In this document: positions 33,528 to 42,241 of the stretch, piece after piece
Numbering within the stretch: the stretch's first letter is position 1
Layout of the letters: every line of letters begins with the position of its first letter
From: DATARR01 sp036376245
GTDB taxonomy: Bacteria > Acidobacteriota > Thermoanaerobaculia > Multivoradales > UBA5704
Assembly: GCA_036376245.1 (NCBI GenBank)
Contig: DASVAS010000047.1
Location: 1-64,000 of the forward strand
DNA length: 64,000 nt
Direction: 5' to 3'
Notes under the pieces: model-generated
What the model was told of the DNA's origin: nothing
Database searches by the model: none
The model's input: the letters and a program-made list of their open reading frames with translations, nothing else
Made by a program: the position numbers and the translations under genes

Positions 33528-36139
33528 CGGGCCTCCGCAAGGTCTTTGACGACCATCAACTCGTTGCCTCTGTCGTCGAGGACTTTGATAGCGATTCGCC
33601 CATGGGAACCGGCTTCAAACGGAGCGCTGATTGTGCCCGCCAGGTGTTCCCAGACGCTGTCGTCGAATTCGCCCTTGAGGCTCCTCTTCAAGGCATCCCA
33701 GGCGGCAGTGCGGGGAAAGAAGACCTGAGAAGCACGGAAACAAAGGCCGTTATAGTCGGAGTCGAGGAGCCAGGCAGGGACGTTGCTGCCGGGCTCGCTT
33801 TCAGTCACCATGGTGACCGGATCAAAAACGTCCAACCCCTTGAGCTCGATCTCGAAACGAGGAGTGGTGCTCCCGGAGATGGGAGCGACTTTGCGGACCT
33901 CGACGTCTGGCAGGCCGCAGACACTGAAGATCTGGCTGCTCCGGAGAGTCTTCAAGAGATCTCCCATCAACAGATCAGGAGTGGCTTGGATGTAGGTCGC
34001 CGGGATATCCATGGCTTCAGCCGCGTGCTCGATCAGGCCACGGGCATGCGGCTGGATGGCGAAGCCGATCACGTAAAGATGAGTGTAGCGCTTGGCCGCG
34101 GCTTCCTTGGCAGCCTCGAAGACCAGAGCTTCGCTTACAGCGCCATTTTCCGGTCCAAAGGCAAAGGCTACGGCATGCTTCTCTCCGCCTCGTTCCACTA
34201 GGGCCTCAGCGGCAAGGCTCAATGTACGGGCAGGAGGACGGACATTCGTGAAAGTAACAACCTTGCCGCCGCCCACGTGCAGGACGGGGCTACGGCGCAG
34301 CACTTCGAGCATGCGGTCACGGAATGCACCGTAGGAATCGATCGGCTCGACATCATCCTCGTCATCCCACCCTCGAGGCGCAGGAATGGTGGCTTCGACA
34401 CAGAACGGGCCGGTAACGCGGGTGATGCCGGATTGGATTTCGGGTCGATCGACGAGGACCTCTTCCGCTGGAGGTTCGTCGTTGGCGATTGACTTCAGCG
34501 TCACATGAGGAACGATGCCGCCGACCTCTTCGCCTTTGCTGTTCTGGCGCCGTTTGTATACGAAACCGCCTGCCGGTCCACTTGCGGGATCTTTAAGTTC
34601 GTAGAAATCGAAAGTAGCTGTCAACAGGCGCTGACGGGCGAGTGCCAAGGGTACGCGGCTGGTATCTATTGTGATCCAGCGCCGCCCCCACTGCTCGGCC
34701 ACGTAAGATGTGGTGCCGCTTCCGCAAGTAGGATCGAGAACAAGGTCTCCAGGATCAGTCGCCATAAGTAGACAGCGGGATACCACAAGAGGGCTGGTCT
34801 GAACCACATAGAGTTTGCCACCGCTTCCTGCGGTGTCGTTCCAGACGTTGGTGAGTTGGTAGGCGGGAAAGTCGTCTAAAAAGCGTCGGTATCGAAGTGT
34901 TCTACCCGCACGTACTACTCTGCCCGCAGCAATAAGTTTGTTCATGCCTTCTGGGCCGGTCTTCCAGTAACCACCTGAAGGTAAGAAGATCTCTCCCTCG
35001 AAGTCGACAGGAAAACTTCCTGGCGGACGAGGCGAAGTTAGACTGGTCAACTGGAAAAAACGACCATCCTCGGCTTGTTGGTCGTATCGCTGGCCGCTCC
35101 CCTCTCCAACACCTAGCTCCTTGCGTAGAAAAAGCTGGTTGTATTTGAGGTGCTTGGCATCTCTTGCATACCAGAGAAGGTAATCTGCGACGCTCGGAAG
35201 AAGGTCACTAGGCTGTGCGCCTGTCTTTTCAAAGGTGATCACAGCGCAAAGATTGTCCGGCCCAAACACCTCATCCATCGCCTCCCGCACATGGTGCAGG
35301 TTCTCGTCACTGATCTGCACGAAGATGCTCCCGCTTGGAGTCAGTAGGTCCCGCGCGACAAGCAGCCGATCTCGCAAGTAGGTCAAATACGAGTGCAGCC
35401 CCAATTCCCAGGTATCCCGGTACGCCTTAACCATCTCCGGTTCTCGGGTCATATCCGTATCGTCGTTGTGCTTGACATCCCTCTTGCGAACGAAGGGCTG
35501 GAAATTGGAGCCGAACTTTACCCCGTAGGGCGGGTCCATGTAGATCATCTGAACCTGCCCGCCCAAGCCCTCATAGTGCAGCAGGGAATTCATCACCACA
35601 AGCGAATCGCCCAGGATCATGCGGTTGATCCAGCCGTTCTTGTGCTCGTAGGCGGAGAGGATCTGCTCGTAGACCGGGTGCTCGCGGTCTCCGAAGAGAT
35701 CGAACATCGAGAACTGGTGCCCTGGCTGGCGTCCGCGCAACGTCTCTAGGATCGCCTGAGTCGAGAGCCGCTCGTGAATGAAGAGGGGAAGAGTTGGTAC
35801 ATCGAAGGACAGCCGTTCCCCCTTGCCGGCCCATTGCAGAAACGGCCGCGACAATCGTGCCAGTTCCGCCGCCGCCTTCTGAGCTGTTTCCAGTTCCGAA
35901 GCCTCAAGGATCTGCCGGATCAGGGCCTCTCCACGCTCCCGCGCCGCGTTGCCGCCATCCCACTCCAGGGCTGGCGACAATGAGGAGTCGTAGCGGTAGG
36001 GCTGCGGTGGCTTTTTCTTCTTGAACTGCGGCTGCGTGCCGATCTCAGGACGCAGCACCGCCTCGGCCGTGGGATGGCGGTACGGCTCCGCCTCCTTTGG
36101 CTTGGATGAACGCCTACGCCCGCCTGAACCTCGTGCCAT
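33524..36139 (-). CDS. Site-specific DNA methyltransferase, type III Mod-like
   Basis: An 871-residue amino-methyltransferase. Motif IV DPPYG (202-206) precedes motif I DPTCGSGTT (469-477), the beta-class order seen in type III Mod proteins. Between them lies a target-recognition region. About 370 residues follow the methyltransferase domain, with no recognised domain; they include VTFTNVRPPARTLSLAAEALV and YTHLYVIGFAIQPHARGLIEH. The N-terminus is basic (RGSGGRRRSSK). It is the first gene of the four-gene operon and, in parts (about 34.5-35.5 kb), is visibly less GC-rich than its surroundings, suggesting horizontal acquisition. Confidence 0.92.
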   Translation of the reverse strand: MARGSGGRRRSSKPKEAEPYRHPTAEAVLRPEIGTQPQFKKKKPPQPYRYDSSLSPALEWDGGNAARERGEALIRQILEASELETAQKAAAELARLSRPFLQWAGKGERLSFDVPTLPLFIHERLSTQAILETLRGRQPGHQFSMFDLFGDREHPVYEQILSAYEHKNGWINRMILGDSLVVMNSLLHYEGLGGQVQMIYMDPPYGVKFGSNFQPFVRKRDVKHNDDTDMTREPEMVKAYRDTWELGLHSYLTYLRDRLLVARDLLTPSGSIFVQISDENLHHVREAMDEVFGPDNLCAVITFEKTGAQPSDLLPSVADYLLWYARDAKHLKYNQLFLRKELGVGEGSGQRYDQQAEDGRFFQLTSLTSPRPPGSFPVDFEGEIFLPSGGYWKTGPEGMNKLIAAGRVVRAGRTLRYRRFLDDFPAYQLTNVWNDTAGSGGKLYVVQTSPLVVSRCLLMATDPGDLVLDPTCGSGTTSYVAEQWGRRWITIDTSRVPLALARQRLLTATFDFYELKDPASGPAGGFVYKRRQNSKGEEVGGIVPHVTLKSIANDEPPAEEVLVDRPEIQSGITRVTGPFCVEATIPAPRGWDDEDDVEPIDSYGAFRDRMLEVLRRSPVLHVGGGKVVTFTNVRPPARTLSLAAEALVERGGEKHAVAFAFGPENGAVSEALVFEAAKEAAAKRYTHLYVIGFAIQPHARGLIEHAAEAMDIPATYIQATPDLLMGDLLKTLRSSQIFSVCGLPDVEVRKVAPISGSTTPRFEIELKGLDVFDPVTMVTESEPGSNVPAWLLDSDYNGLCFRASQVFFPRTAAWDALKRSLKGEFDDSVWEHLAGTISAPFEAGSHGRIAIKVLDDRGNELMVVKDLAEAR

Positions 36140-36563
36140 GGGTCGAAAGGCTAGCAGAAATGAGGAGGCTGCCGAAGAGAGTGCTGAGCCTCACTGTAGA
36201 GAGAGGAGGAACTTCGTCCCCGCCAGGGGTCAGGGGGCCTAGCCCAGGATTTGAATCCTGGACCGAGGGAGCGCGCCGGAGTCCTCCATTCCCACCCGTT
36301 CAAATCCCGGAGGACGGTGGCGTCTGTCCCTGCGCCCCTGCCGGGGCGCGATGAGAGGATCGGGCTGCTCGCTGCCCAGGTCGGAAGCCTTGGGCTAGAT
36401 CTGGGCTAGATCCCTGCGCCCCTGCGGGTCGCCATCGAGCGAAGTAACTTGGGGGCCGGCTGATTGCAAGGTAGGGCCTCGGCTGATTGCAAGGTTGGAG
36501 GCCGGCCAATTGAAAGGTTGGGGTTCTGCTGGCGGGGCGATGCACTTCCCCCAGAAACACCAA
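36140..36563. other. Gene-free region upstream of defence operon
   Basis: No credible gene. It includes a palindrome CCAGGATT-TG-AATCCTGG (36244-36261), a stem GTCCTCC/GGAGGAC around a T-loop-like TTCAAATCC (near 36281-36315), an 11-bp duplication (GGGCTAGATCT/C) and the repeat triplet 36456-36524. It must contain the promoter of the defence operon, but I see no convincing -35/-10 pair. Confidence 0.6.
36456..36524. repeat. Three tandem 23-bp repeats
   Basis: Units GGCCGGCTGATTGCAAGG..., CCTCGGCTGATTGCAAGG... and GGCCGGCCAATTGAAAGG..., each 23 bp. The GCAAGGTTG core recalls the first unit of the array at 27979, at the other edge of the defence operon, but the resemblance is short. Confidence 0.7.
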
Positions 36564-36582
36564 GGGCCGCTTTCGCGGCCCT
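36563..36582 (-). terminator. Probable terminator after tRNA-Gln
   Basis: Stem AGGGCCGC/GCGGCCCT with a GAAA loop on the minus strand, followed by TTGGTGTTTC. The T-run is weak, but position just after the tRNA 3' end suits a terminator for gltX-tRNA-Gln. Confidence 0.55.
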
Positions 36583-36600
36583 GTTCGTCGGAAATCAGAT

Positions 36601-36674
36601 TGGCTGGGAGGCAGGGACTCGAACCCCGATTCTGCGGTCCAGAGCCGCATGTCCTACCATTGAACGACCTCCCA
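36601..36674 (-). tRNA. tRNA-Gln(CTG)
   Basis: Cloverleaf on the minus strand, 74 nt including an encoded CCA. Acceptor TGGGAGG/CCTCCCA with discriminator G; anticodon stem TGCGG/CCGCA with loop CTCTGGA, anticodon CTG for CAG codons; T-arm with GGTTCGAGTCC. It lies 42 bp downstream of gltX on the same strand. Confidence 0.97.
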
Positions 36675-36715
36675 GCAGGACAGCGCGGAAGGGTAACCCA
36701 TCCGCGCCGGATGGG

Positions 36716-38197
36716 TCAACCCTGGGCGGCGTCCGCCGTATTCCCGACCGCCTCCCCCTGGCCTGCGGCCTTCAGGAAGGCGATGAAGCGGTCGAAGTGC
36801 CGCAGGGTGGCCTCCCGGCCCATGGCCTCGACCAGGTCGAAGAGCGGCGGTCCGCCGGCGGCTCCGGAGAGGGCCATGCGGGTGGGGTGGATCAGCACGC
36901 CGGCCTTGATCCCCCGCTCGTCCGCCTGGGCGCGCAGCTCCGCCTCCAGGGCCTCCTTGTTGAAGTCCGCCAGACGGGCGTAGCGGTCCCGCAGGGCCTC
37001 CAGGTGCGCCGGCAAATCCGGGTCCTTCAGGAACTTGGCGATGGCGCCGAGGTCGTAGGTCAGCTCGTCCTGGAAGTAGATGCGGATCATCTCGACCAGC
37101 TCTTTCAGGGTGCGGGCCCGGCCCCGGTGCAGGTTGACGACCACGGCCAGACGGTCCGGTTCCTCGCTCCCAAGGCCGGCGGCGTCCAGGAAGGGCTGGA
37201 GGTGCGGTCGCAGGGCCTCGTAGTCGAGGTTCGAGAGGTATTGCCCGTTCATCCACTCCAGCTTCTCGCGGTCGAAGACAGCGGCCGAGGCGTTGAGGCG
37301 GTCGACCGTGAAGAGGCGGATCATCTCGTCGCGGGAGAGGATCTCCTGGTCGTTGCCCGGATTCCAGCCGAGGAGGGCCAGGAAGTTGTAGAGGGCCTGC
37401 GGCAGGATGCCCTCGTTGCGGAACTCCTCGACGGAGGTGGCGCCGTAGCGCTTGGAGAGGCGCTTCTTGTCCGGCCCGAGGATCAGCGGCAGGTGGCCGA
37501 AGGTCGGCACCGTACCGCCCAGGGCGCGGAAGAGCGGGATGTGCTTGGGCGTGTTCGAGAGATGGTCCTCGCCCCGCACGACGTGGGTGATCCCCATGTC
37601 GATGTCGTCCACGACCACGGACATGTGGTAGGTGGGCGTGCCGTCCGAGCGCAGGAGGATGAAGTCGTCCAGGGCGTCGGGCGGGAAGACCATGTCGCCG
37701 CGCACGATGTCGGTGAAGGTGATGTTGTCGTCCGGCATGCGGAAGCGGACGGCGAAGGACTTGCCCGCGGCGAGATTGGCGTCGATCTCCTCTTGCGAGA
37801 GCTTGAGGCAGGTGCGCGGATAGCGGAAGGCGACGCCGCGCTTCTCGGCCTCGGCGCGCTGGGCGTCCAGCTCCTCCTGGGTGCAGAAGCAGCGGTAGGC
37901 CTTGCCCTGCGCCAGCAGCTCCTCGCCGCGCTCGCGGTGGCGGGGGAGGCGCTCGCTCTGGAGGAACGGCCCCTCGTCCCAGACGGTGCCGATCCAGGCC
38001 AGGGCGGACTGGATCTGGCGGGTCATGGCCTCGTCGGAGCGCTCGCGGTCGGTGTCCTCGATGCGCAGGATGAAGGCGCCGCCGAGGCTCTGCCGCAGCA
38101 GGTCGTTGTAGATGGCGGTGCGGGCGCCGCCCACGTGCAGGAAGCCGGTGGGCGAGGGAGCGAAACGGACCCGGACGGGCCCCGTGATGTCGGTCAT
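36716..38197 (-). CDS. gltX: Glutamyl-tRNA synthetase
   Basis: Class I aminoacyl-tRNA synthetase, 493 residues. The HIGH-type motif is PSPTGFLHVGGARTA near residue 16 and the KMSKS-type motif is KKRLSKRYG. The RIEDTDRERS segment and the C-terminal helical anticodon-binding domain are also present. Many related bacteria use a non-discriminating enzyme together with GatCAB to make Gln-tRNA. The close tRNA-Gln gene on the same strand is consistent with that but does not prove it. ATG start is at the head of the conserved domain. Confidence 0.97.
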   Translation of the reverse strand: MTDITGPVRVRFAPSPTGFLHVGGARTAIYNDLLRQSLGGAFILRIEDTDRERSDEAMTRQIQSALAWIGTVWDEGPFLQSERLPRHRERGEELLAQGKAYRCFCTQEELDAQRAEAEKRGVAFRYPRTCLKLSQEEIDANLAAGKSFAVRFRMPDDNITFTDIVRGDMVFPPDALDDFILLRSDGTPTYHMSVVVDDIDMGITHVVRGEDHLSNTPKHIPLFRALGGTVPTFGHLPLILGPDKKRLSKRYGATSVEEFRNEGILPQALYNFLALLGWNPGNDQEILSRDEMIRLFTVDRLNASAAVFDREKLEWMNGQYLSNLDYEALRPHLQPFLDAAGLGSEEPDRLAVVVNLHRGRARTLKELVEMIRIYFQDELTYDLGAIAKFLKDPDLPAHLEALRDRYARLADFNKEALEAELRAQADERGIKAGVLIHPTRMALSGAAGGPPLFDLVEAMGREATLRHFDRFIAFLKAAGQGEAVGNTADAAQG

Positions 38198-38302
38198 GGC
38201 GTTGGGTCTCCGAATCGGCCCCGCGGAGGGCGGGGAGCTGAACTGTGAAACGTATCACCGGGGCGGGGCAGGGTCCAGGATGGGTGGGCGGCTGGGACGG
38301 TA

Positions 38303-38485
38303 TGCCCTTCGAGACCTCACCCCCTGGCCCCCTCTCCCGACCCCTCCCTCCCACCCGTCCGGGAGAGGGGGAACGATGAGCAAGCGATCTTGCCGAGCTC
38401 AAGAAATCCTGGATCGCAGGGCCCTCCCTCTCCCGGGGGCGGGCGGCAGGGAGATGGGAGAGGGACCGAGGGTGAGGTCTCAAGC
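38303..38485. repeat. REPIN-like element 2 (183 bp)
   Basis: Reverse-complement copy of the element at 21966-22150: same terminal CCTTCGAGACCTCACCC repeats, same CTCTCCC palindromes, and a similar spacer of about 50 bp. It fills the gap between the divergently oriented gltX and universal stress protein genes. Confidence 0.85.
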
Positions 38486-38502
38486 GCATCCCGCCCCAGC
38501 GA

Positions 38503-38508
38503 TATACT
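38503..38508 (+). promoter_or_regulatory. -10 box of universal stress protein gene
   Basis: TATACT ending 7 bp before ATG 38516, so transcription should begin at or next to the start codon (leaderless mRNA). No ribosome binding site is present, which agrees. Confidence 0.6.
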
Positions 38509-38515
38509 CCGCCCT

Positions 38516-39421
38516 ATGGACCCCCACACCCCTCCCACCATCCTCGCCGCCACCGATTTCTCCGACACCGCCAACGCCGCCATGGATTGGGCCGTGGAGC
38601 TGGCCCGCCAGCAGGGCGGACGGGTGGAGCTGGTCCACGCCGTCACCGTTCCGCCGTCGGTGCCGGGATACATCCCGAGCGTCGGGCTCGACTTCGAGGA
38701 GGAGGTGCGGCGGGCGGCGGAGGCCCGTCTCGAGCAGACGGTGGCGGGATGGCGTGAACGGGGTGTGGAGGTCTCCACGTTCCTGGGGCCGGGAACCCCG
38801 TCGCAGGTGATCCTGGAGCGCGCCAGGGCGACCCAGGCCGCGGCGGTGGTCATCGGCACCCGGGGATTGACCGGATTGCGGCATCTGCTGATGGGGAGCA
38901 CCACGCAGCGGGTGGTCCACGGCGCCCGCTGCCCGGTGCTGACGGTCCACCCCGGCGACAGCGGGAAGCACCGGACGATCCGCACCATCCTGGTGCCGAC
39001 GGACTTCTCGAAGGACGCGGAGCTGGCCATCCACGCCTCCCACCGGCTGCTCGCCGGGCTGGAACGGGACGCGCGGCTGATCCTCCTCCACGCCTTCAAC
39101 CTGCCGATCGAGTACACGGCGTACGGGCCGATTCCGACCTCGGTCAAGTACCTCGAAGACACGGGCCTCGAAGCCGAGCGCCGCCTCTATGAGATGGCGC
39201 AGCCGCTCCAGCGCGAGGGGCTGAGCGTGGAGACGGTGGCCCGGGACGGTGATCCCGCGCACGTGATCGCCGACGAGGCGCAGAGGCGCGGGGCGGACCT
39301 GATCGCCATGGGGACCCACGGCCACTCCGGGCTGCGGCACCTGCTGCTGGGCAGCACGGCCGAGCGGGTGGTGGAGTACGCGCCGTGCCCGGTGATGACG
39401 ATCCGGGCGCCGCGGGAGTAG
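38516..39421 (+). CDS. Tandem-domain universal stress protein
   Basis: Two UspA domains in 301 residues (about 1-145 and 155-300). Each carries the ATP-binding G-x2-G-x9-G-S/T pattern: GTRGLTGLRHLLMGST in the first, GTHGHSGLRHLLLGST in the second. Each domain starts with the typical ILAATDFS or ILVPTDFS strand. These proteins bind ATP and increase survival under starvation, oxidative or other stress. The open frame continues upstream into REPIN sequence, but ATG 38516 is set by the promoter. Monocistronic, flanked by repeats. Confidence 0.93.
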   Translation: MDPHTPPTILAATDFSDTANAAMDWAVELARQQGGRVELVHAVTVPPSVPGYIPSVGLDFEEEVRRAAEARLEQTVAGWRERGVEVSTFLGPGTPSQVILERARATQAAAVVIGTRGLTGLRHLLMGSTTQRVVHGARCPVLTVHPGDSGKHRTIRTILVPTDFSKDAELAIHASHRLLAGLERDARLILLHAFNLPIEYTAYGPIPTSVKYLEDTGLEAERRLYEMAQPLQREGLSVETVARDGDPAHVIADEAQRRGADLIAMGTHGHSGLRHLLLGSTAERVVEYAPCPVMTIRAPRE

Positions 39422-39423
39422 CC

Positions 39424-39482
39424 GAGCCCTCACCCCTGGCCCCTCTCCCGACCCCTCCCGCCCTCCCTCACCGGGAGAGGGG
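39424..39482. repeat. REP-like single unit
   Basis: GCCCTCACCCCTGGCCCCTCTCCC followed by the reverse CCGGGAGAGGGG: one half of the REPIN type seen at 21966 and 38303. It directly follows the universal stress protein stop codon and adjoins a 9-bp periodic hairpin. Confidence 0.75.
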
Positions 39483-39575
39483 AAAAGGACCTCAAGGACA
39501 CCAAGGACCTCAAGGACGGCTTCACCCGTCCGGGGGTCCGTGTTCGTCCTTGGTGTCCCTGGTGTCCTTTTTCCC
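39483..39575. repeat. 9-bp periodic hairpin repeat
   Basis: Units of the type GGACACCAA/GGACCTCAA run tandem with a 9-bp period, then recur as their reverse complement (GTCCTTGGTGTCC...), so the transcript can fold into a long imperfect stem. A related and better-preserved copy is at 50131-50218. Confidence 0.75.
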
Positions 39576-39595
39576 GCCCCCTGGGGTGATGAGGG

Positions 39596-40276
39596 CTACC
39601 AGGGGGCCCGGTCCGGCCGCCTGCGCCGCAGGAAGGCCTCGCTGATCCACACGGCCGTGAAGGCGAGCGCTACGGACCAGGAGAGGAGCCGGAAGGCGTC
39701 GCCGTCCCGGCCGAGTTGCACCAGGTTGTAGATGGCGACCGGGAGCGTCGTGGTGCGGCCCGGGATGTTGCCCGCCACCAGGATCGTGGCGCCGAATTCC
39801 CCGAGCGCGCGGGCGAACGCCAGGAGAGTCCCGCCCGCCACGCCGCCGCTCGCGAGCGGCAGGGTCACCCGGAAGAACACGCGCAGCGGCCCCGCGCCGA
39901 GCGTACGAGCGCTCTTCTCCAGGAGCGGGTCGATGCCTTCGAACGTCACCCGCGCCGAGCGCACCAGGAGGGGGAACGACATCACGGCCATCGCCGCCAC
40001 CACCCCTCGCCAGGTGAAGACGATGTCCAGGCCGAGCCCCTCGTGAAGCGGACCTCCGACCGGTCCCCGGCGGCCCAGCAGCTTGAGCAGAATCAGACCG
40101 GTCGCGACCGGAGGCATGACCAGCGGCAGGGCCAGCAGCGTTTCCACCAGGGGCTTTCCCGGGAATCGATAGCGCGCCAGGAACCAGGCGGCCAGGATGC
40201 CGAAAGGCAGTATCAGGAGCGTCGAGAGCGACGCCATCCCGGCGGTGAATGCGACGATCCAGGCCTCGTCCGTCAC
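39596..40276 (-). CDS. modB: Molybdate ABC transporter permease
   Basis: Inner-membrane permease of 226 residues with five predicted spans and the ABC-permease EAA-like loop (LEKSARTLGAGPLRVFFRVTLPLA). It forms a channel that, with a ModC ATPase, imports molybdate delivered by ModA. It is the last gene of the porin-modA-modB operon. No modC gene follows; the next sequence is repeats. The C-terminus ends with a basic tail (RRRRPDRAPW). Confidence 0.9.
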   Translation of the reverse strand: MTDEAWIVAFTAGMASLSTLLILPFGILAAWFLARYRFPGKPLVETLLALPLVMPPVATGLILLKLLGRRGPVGGPLHEGLGLDIVFTWRGVVAAMAVMSFPLLVRSARVTFEGIDPLLEKSARTLGAGPLRVFFRVTLPLASGGVAGGTLLAFARALGEFGATILVAGNIPGRTTTLPVAIYNLVQLGRDGDAFRLLSWSVALAFTAVWISEAFLRRRRPDRAPW

Positions 40277-40287
40277 CCCTGGTCCTC

Positions 40288-41058
40288 CTACGGAGCCGGG
40301 ACGATCAGGAAGCCATACCGCCGGAAGATTTCCAGGGCGGGCGGCGACTCCAGGTAGGCCAGGAGCTTCCGGGCCGCGGCCTGCTTCCGGGATTCCGCCA
40401 CGACGGCGAGCGGATAGGAGATCTTCGGCCCTTCAGCCGCCGGCACCTCGAAGGCGATCTTCACCTTTTTGGAGATCTGCGCGTCCGTCTTGTAGACGAT
40501 CCCCGCCTCCGCGTTGCCGGCCTCCACGGCGGCCAGAGCCGCGCGGACGTTCTCGGTGGGAATGACCTTGTCGATGACCTTGCTCCAGAGCTTCACCGAG
40601 CGCAGGTACTCCTTGGCGTAGATGCCCGCCGGGACGCTCTGCGGCTCGGCCAGGGCCAGCGTCCGGACCCTGGAGGCCGCCAGGTCCTGGATGGAGCCGA
40701 TCTTGAGGTTGGAATCCGCCGGCACCACGACCACGAGGGTGTTGGACAGCAGGCTCCTGCGCGTCCCTTTGAGGACCAGCCCTTTCTTCTCGAGCGCGTC
40801 CATCTTCGCCTCATCGGCGGAGAAGAAGAGGTCCGCCGGGGCGCCTTCCTGGATCTGCCGGGCCAGGGTGCTGGAGGACGCCAGGTTGAGCAGGACCTTG
40901 TCGCCGGTCTTCGCCTCATAGGCGGCGGCGATCTCCTGGAGGGCGTCGGTCAGGCTGGCGGCGGCGAACACCTGGATCTCCTCGGCCGAGGCCGGCGCCG
41001 CGAAAACCCAGCCCGTCGCCAGGAGGCAGAGGATGCCGCTGAGCACGCGTGCTCTCAT
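40288..41058 (-). CDS. modA: Molybdate-binding periplasmic protein
   Basis: A 256-residue periplasmic binding protein with a signal peptide (ends about residue 25, ASA) and the ModA-like start IQVFAAASLTDALQEIAAAYE. Further family-type segments are LLNLASSSTLARQIQEGAPADLFFSADEAKMD and AGIVYKTDAQ. It presents molybdate or tungstate to ModB. It follows the porin gene by 17 bp and precedes modB by 11 bp, so all three are probably one transcript. Confidence 0.92.
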   Translation of the reverse strand: MRARVLSGILCLLATGWVFAAPASAEEIQVFAAASLTDALQEIAAAYEAKTGDKVLLNLASSSTLARQIQEGAPADLFFSADEAKMDALEKKGLVLKGTRRSLLSNTLVVVVPADSNLKIGSIQDLAASRVRTLALAEPQSVPAGIYAKEYLRSVKLWSKVIDKVIPTENVRAALAAVEAGNAEAGIVYKTDAQISKKVKIAFEVPAAEGPKISYPLAVVAESRKQAAARKLLAYLESPPALEIFRRYGFLIVPAP

Positions 41059-41075
41059 CGCTGATCCTTCGCGGT

Positions 41076-42185
41076 TCAGAAGATCACCTGCAAACGAGCG
41101 ATGACCTTGTCCTGGGATTCCACCGGATTGGGCGGGTTCGTTCGCAGATAGTTGACCATGAGCTTGAGATCATGGCCTTTCAGATAGAGGGTGGCCCCCA
41201 GGGTCGCGGTATCGGTTTCATCGTCATCCCGCTGGGTTCCAGGATCGAAGGTCTCGTATTTCAGGACGGCCTGGAAGCGGTCGGGCACGATGTAGTAGGA
41301 CCCCTGCACGTATCCGCCGTCGGCGTCGAAGTCGGGGCTCGGCAGAAGCGAGTCCGGTTCGAAATGGACCTTCAGATATTCGACCCAGATCTCCAGGGGG
41401 CCCGCCTGGAACTGGGTGTCCACTCCCAACCCCTGCCGTTCACCGGAGAAGACGCCGTCCCGGTCGGGAGTCGCGGGGGTGGAGTCCAGCCCTAAGTCCG
41501 AGAGCGGGACGTTGGCGTCTTTGGAGGAGAAGCCGTTGCCGCCCACCGACCAGCTCGCGGAGCTGGAGCCCAGCTTGCCCTGCCAGGGCGTCCCCGCCAG
41601 GCGGCCGGCCGTCAGGAAACGGTCGTCGTCGTTGAAGTTGTTGTTGACGCTGTTGCCGTTGAAGGAGCCCAGCGCGTAGGTCAGCCGCTTTTCCAGGAAT
41701 TCGCCGCTCACCTGGGCGCCGATCTGGCGGCTCAGGGTCAGCCGGTCGTTGACCAGGCTGCGTTCGATGGTCAACAGGCGCGGGTCGCCGTAGAGCTGCT
41801 CGAAACCGAAAGGCGTCTTGAACTGCCCGATCCGCATGTTGGCTTCCGGGTAGCGGTTCCAGGTGATGTAGCCGTCGGTCATCTGAGCGCGCAGAGCGGA
41901 GGTGTTCGAAAGGCTGCCGGCGAGGTCGAGCTCCAGGCGGAAATCGAATTCCTCCAGGAACCGGCCCGAGGCGTTGAGGCGTGCCCGCCGGAGGTAGAAC
42001 CGGTCGTTGTCGTTGCTGAAGCGGCTGTCCCCGCGGTCCCCGACGTCGAACTGGGCCTGGATCAGACCGCCGATGGTCAGGGTCGGCTCCTTGCCTGCCG
42101 GTTTGACGGTTCCCGAGGTCTGCGCGCCGGCCAGAACAGGCAATCCCAGCCCCAAGACGAGCCCCACGAAAAGACTCGAACGCAT
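41076..42185 (-). CDS. Phosphate-selective porin family (OprO/OprP-like)
   Basis: A 369-residue outer-membrane porin with a signal peptide (cleavage near AGA-QTSG) and alternating beta-strands ending in the aromatic VIARLQVIF. IGGLIQAQFDV, RFYLRRARLNASGRF, LELDLAG, YITWNRYPEANMRIGQFKTPFG are typical OprO/OprP (PF07396) features. It is first in an operon with modA and modB, so it may let oxyanions such as molybdate across the outer membrane. This substrate is inference from context. Confidence 0.88.
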   Translation of the reverse strand: MRSSLFVGLVLGLGLPVLAGAQTSGTVKPAGKEPTLTIGGLIQAQFDVGDRGDSRFSNDNDRFYLRRARLNASGRFLEEFDFRLELDLAGSLSNTSALRAQMTDGYITWNRYPEANMRIGQFKTPFGFEQLYGDPRLLTIERSLVNDRLTLSRQIGAQVSGEFLEKRLTYALGSFNGNSVNNNFNDDDRFLTAGRLAGTPWQGKLGSSSASWSVGGNGFSSKDANVPLSDLGLDSTPATPDRDGVFSGERQGLGVDTQFQAGPLEIWVEYLKVHFEPDSLLPSPDFDADGGYVQGSYYIVPDRFQAVLKYETFDPGTQRDDDETDTATLGATLYLKGHDLKLMVNYLRTNPPNPVESQDKVIARLQVIF

Positions 42186-42241
42186 GCTGTCTCTCCCTTC
42201 CTCTGGGTACGCAGAGGGAGACTAGCAGAAGAGGCTGGAAC

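Noticed and set aside
28370..36139. BREX or DISARM system
   Set aside because: No PglX/BrxC/BrxL or DrmA/B/C type proteins; only mod, res, AAA and a small protein.
36240..36320. tRNA remnant or degenerate tRNA
   Set aside because: T-loop-like TTCAAATCC and short stems are present, but no anticodon arm or full acceptor pairing can be made.
38390..38515. Longer start of the universal stress protein inside the REPIN
   Set aside because: Sequence is repeat-derived and the -10 box TATACT at 38503-38508 points to ATG 38516.
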